Assembly (NCBI GenBank): GCA_963575745.1
Contig: CAUYUJ010020682.1
Coordinates: 333,501 to 397,500, forward strand
DNA: 64,000 nucleotides
From: Prorocentrum cordatum
Taxonomy: Eukaryota > Sar > Dinophyceae > Prorocentrales > Prorocentraceae
Direction: 5' to 3'
Shown: positions 62,005 through 64,000 of the stretch, piece by piece
How positions within the stretch are numbered: the first letter of the stretch is position 1
How the letters are laid out: every line of letters starts with the position of its first letter
Made by a program: the position numbers and the translations under genes
Notes under the pieces: generated by a model
The model's database searches: none
What the model was told of the DNA's origin: nothing
Seen by the model: the letters and a program-made list of their open reading frames with translations, nothing else

Positions 62005-62069
62005 GCCGCTGGGCAACAGAGATATCAGAGGAGGACAAGATACCTATACCGCTGATCGTCCGAGAGAGT

Positions 62070-62135
62070 CCTCGTCGCCACGGCCGGCTTCTCCTCCAAG
62101 CTCTGGACAGCGCGCGCCCCAGGAGAGGTCTGGGG
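62070..62135 (+). repeat. dispersed repeat family E, copy 3
   Basis: CGTCGCCACGGCCGG, CTCC-AGCTCTGGAC and CAGGAGAGGTCTGGGGAG match the copies at 26.3 and 27.8 kb in order. It lies 65 bp after rpiA exon 10. Confidence 0.6.
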
Positions 62136-62704
62136 AGCAGCGGTGCCGATGTTTGTTTGTGTTCTCCCCCCCAGGGGAGACCTGTCGCGGCTGCGGCCTT
62201 TCGTCATGCCCTCCTGTCCCTCCCGCCCTTCCGCCGCCGCCGCTGAGGACCCCGCTTTCCCGAGGGCTCCGGAGGGGGGCTGCTTTTTGTTCATACCCTG
62301 CTTTGTTCGTCAAGAGGCCCACTTGGGACACGCGCCGAAGGCGAAGCGCAACCATCCCACACCCGGCACCGGCGCCTCGAGTACGTACGACTTGGCTCCG
62401 GAAGGGAAGTGGGAGGAGGAGGGGGAGGAGGAGGGGGAAGAGGGGGAGGAGAAGGAGGAGCTCGGGACAGGCCCCCCCCCTGGTGTATCCCACTCCTTTG
62501 CTGCCTATGCTTCAGAGCCAGGGGGAAGTGGGGGATGGTGGGCGGGTGCTGCCTCCTCCACGCCTCCGGTGGGCCGCGGGCGCCCGGCATCAAGGACGCG
62601 ACGGCGATTCCGCCAGCATTATGGACGCCAGGGACCGCCCAGAGGGATGCGTATCATCTGGGTGGCGACCCTCCGTGCGTGGCGACTCTCCCCGTGCCCC
62701 CCCC

Positions 62705-62850
62705 ATTCCTCCGCGGCGGGGAAGGCATCAAAGGGAAGGGGCTTCTCTTCGACTCAGCCAGGACGTTGCTCAATTTCGCTTTGCCTCCGACTAAGCTACG
62801 ACATTGGCGCTTTTCTGGGCCCCAGTCGCGCCGGGGGAGGATGCGCATCG
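62705..62850 (+). repeat. GGGGAAGG-ATCAAAGG repeat, unit 1
   Basis: GCGGCGGGGAAGGCATCAAAGG, CTTCTCTTCGACTCAGCC and GTTGCTCAATTTCGCTTTGCC in order (each written in parts). Further units at 63635-63730, 63775-63920 and from 63955 to the window end. Confidence 0.85.
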
Positions 62851-63048
62851 ATGGGTGGCGACCCCCCTAGGATGGACCCCAAATAGATATCAACCTGGGT
62901 TTAGAACGTTCTGGGATGATTGACCAGGGTTCATAATGTCTCGCCCGGAACATTATGAACCTGGATTTCAATTTTCTGGGAACATTGACCGGGGTTCATA
63001 ATGTTCCCCCCAGAACATTATAAATTTTGGTTTATTCTGTTCTGCGGA

Positions 63049-63084
<36 letters not shown>

Positions 63085-63111
63085 CGTGTGTATATATATA
63101 TATATATATAT
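63049..63111. repeat. (TA)n microsatellite
   Basis: TA dinucleotides with one GT/CACGTG interruption. Confidence 0.95.
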
Positions 63112-63634
63112 TCCAAAACATAGTAATATGGTTTCATAATGTTCTGGGAATATTGACTGGGGTTTACAATGTCCCGGAGATAATGAACTCGGTTTTCGTC
63201 ATTCCGAAATGATATTAATTTTCATGTTCCCCCCACCCGCTGGGTTCCTCACCAGGTTTTTCATGTCGGAATATTGACCTTGGTTCATCATCGCCAGGAG
63301 ATAATAAACCCGGATTCATCATGTTCCCGGATGATTGACCCCAGGTTAACTGTTCTGGAATGGTCGTGATTGAGGCTGGGGGGCTCCGTTTAGGGGTACG
63401 CTCTGGCCTGAAATACACCTTGGTTCATAGTATTAGAATATTCAACTTAGGTTGATTATGCAGGAAAGATAATGATTCGGCCAGGGGAGGGGGCTGAGCA
63501 CGATCCATTCACAGGACAATAATCCATAGGGTATCATCTGCAGATGCTGAACCTGGGTTTTCATTCCTAGAGAACCACAGTCGACCAGGATTTCGCGCCT
63601 ACCCTCACCCCCCGGGACCCCCACCAGGACGCCC

Positions 63635-64000
63635 TCCCGCGACGGGGAAGGGATCAAAGGGAAGGGGCCTCTCGTCGACTCAGCTAGCACGTTGCTCAAT
63701 TTCGCTTTGCCTCCGGCTCGCGCTTTTCAGGGCCCGGGGACCGCCCGATACGCATATGCGTATTGGGTTCCCGCACCCCGCGGCGGGCAAGGGATCAAAG
63801 GGACAGGGCTTCTCTTCGACTCAGCCACGACGTTGCTCAATTTCGCTTTGCCTTCGACTGAGGTACGACGTTGGCGCTTTTCTGGGCCCTGGTCCCGCCG
63901 GGGGGGGGGCTGCGCATCTGGGTGGCGACCCCCCCGGGACCCCCAGCAGGACGCCCCCCCGCGGCGGGGAAGGGATCAAAGGGAAGGGGCTTCTCGTCGA
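63635..64000 (+). repeat. GGGGAAGG-ATCAAAGG tandem units, open at window end
   Basis: Three units starting near 63639, 63778 and 63958, each carrying TTCGACTCAGC and GTTGCTCAATTTCGC where complete. The last is cut by the window edge. Confidence 0.85.

Larger units (their letters stand above)
62005..64000 (+). other. rpiA: region after rpiA exon 10; last exon not found
   Basis: Presumed last intron, running past the window end. It holds repeat family E (62070-62135), a GGA tract (62405-62460), the first unit of a GGGGAAGG-ATCAAAGG repeat (62705-62850), an AT-rich stretch of alternating GTTCATAATGTTC and GAACATTATGAA words (62885-63480), a TA tract and more GGGGAAGG units to the end. Confidence 0.6.

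Noticed and set aside
1-64000. Bacterial-style operons, ribosome-binding sites or terminators
   Set aside because: Introns, spliced-leader relic and retroelement type show a eukaryotic nuclear genome, so such signals were not sought or called.

Overview
The window reads as nuclear DNA of a dinoflagellate. It is GC-rich, packed with simple and dispersed repeats, and every recognisable gene is on the + strand. Introns use GC and GA donor sites far more than GT. A retroposed gene carries a spliced-leader relic, and a DIRS-like tyrosine-recombinase retroelement is present. A Prorocentrum-like species fits best, but the genus is only an inference.

The main result is that most of the window is one gene. 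Ten short exons (about 660 nt in total) from ~1.89 kb to ~62.0 kb splice, with matching phase at every junction, into ribose-5-phosphate isomerase A (RPIA). Only the first residues and the C-terminal tail are missing. The introns run from 2 to 26 kb, and everything else lies inside them or beside the gene.

Layout: 1-1.9 kb is repeat-rich DNA upstream of the first recognised exon. Intron 1 (1.9-4.8 kb) holds a foldback and a MITE. Intron 2 (4.9-8.5 kb) holds an AGT microsatellite and a 427-bp tandem repeat. Intron 3 (8.6-15.7 kb) holds a degraded DIRS-like retrotransposon (gag-like ORF1, reverse transcriptase, RNase H, tyrosine recombinase). Intron 4 (15.8-25.5 kb) holds MITEs and foldbacks, long purine and GAT tracts, an intact intronless aldehyde dehydrogenase gene with a spliced-leader relic just upstream, and a ~2-kb degenerate pentamer array. 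Introns 5 and 6 (25.5-31.3 kb) hold dispersed repeats and MITEs. Intron 7 (31.35-57.34 kb, 26 kb) holds a ~16-kb multigene block, then a degraded coding relic and minisatellites. Introns 8 and 9 and the 3' end hold more dispersed repeats, a 73-bp satellite and a TA tract.

The 16-kb block (31.69-47.90 kb) is the strongest candidate for an undescribed system. 34-bp palindromes mark both ends and a 90-bp palindrome sits near the middle. It carries head-to-tail genes: a Gly/Trp-rich protein, two paralogous endonuclease/exonuclease/phosphatase-like proteins, two lineage-type unknowns, and an OTU-protease-like plus DD34D-transposase-like gene. About 45 exact copies of CCGCAGTTGCGG and about 30 near-copies, all noticed in one orientation, are spread through its coding and noncoding DNA; I noticed no exact copy elsewhere in the window. 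Several of its genes are broken by single-base shifts lying in homopolymer runs, which may be consensus errors rather than decay.
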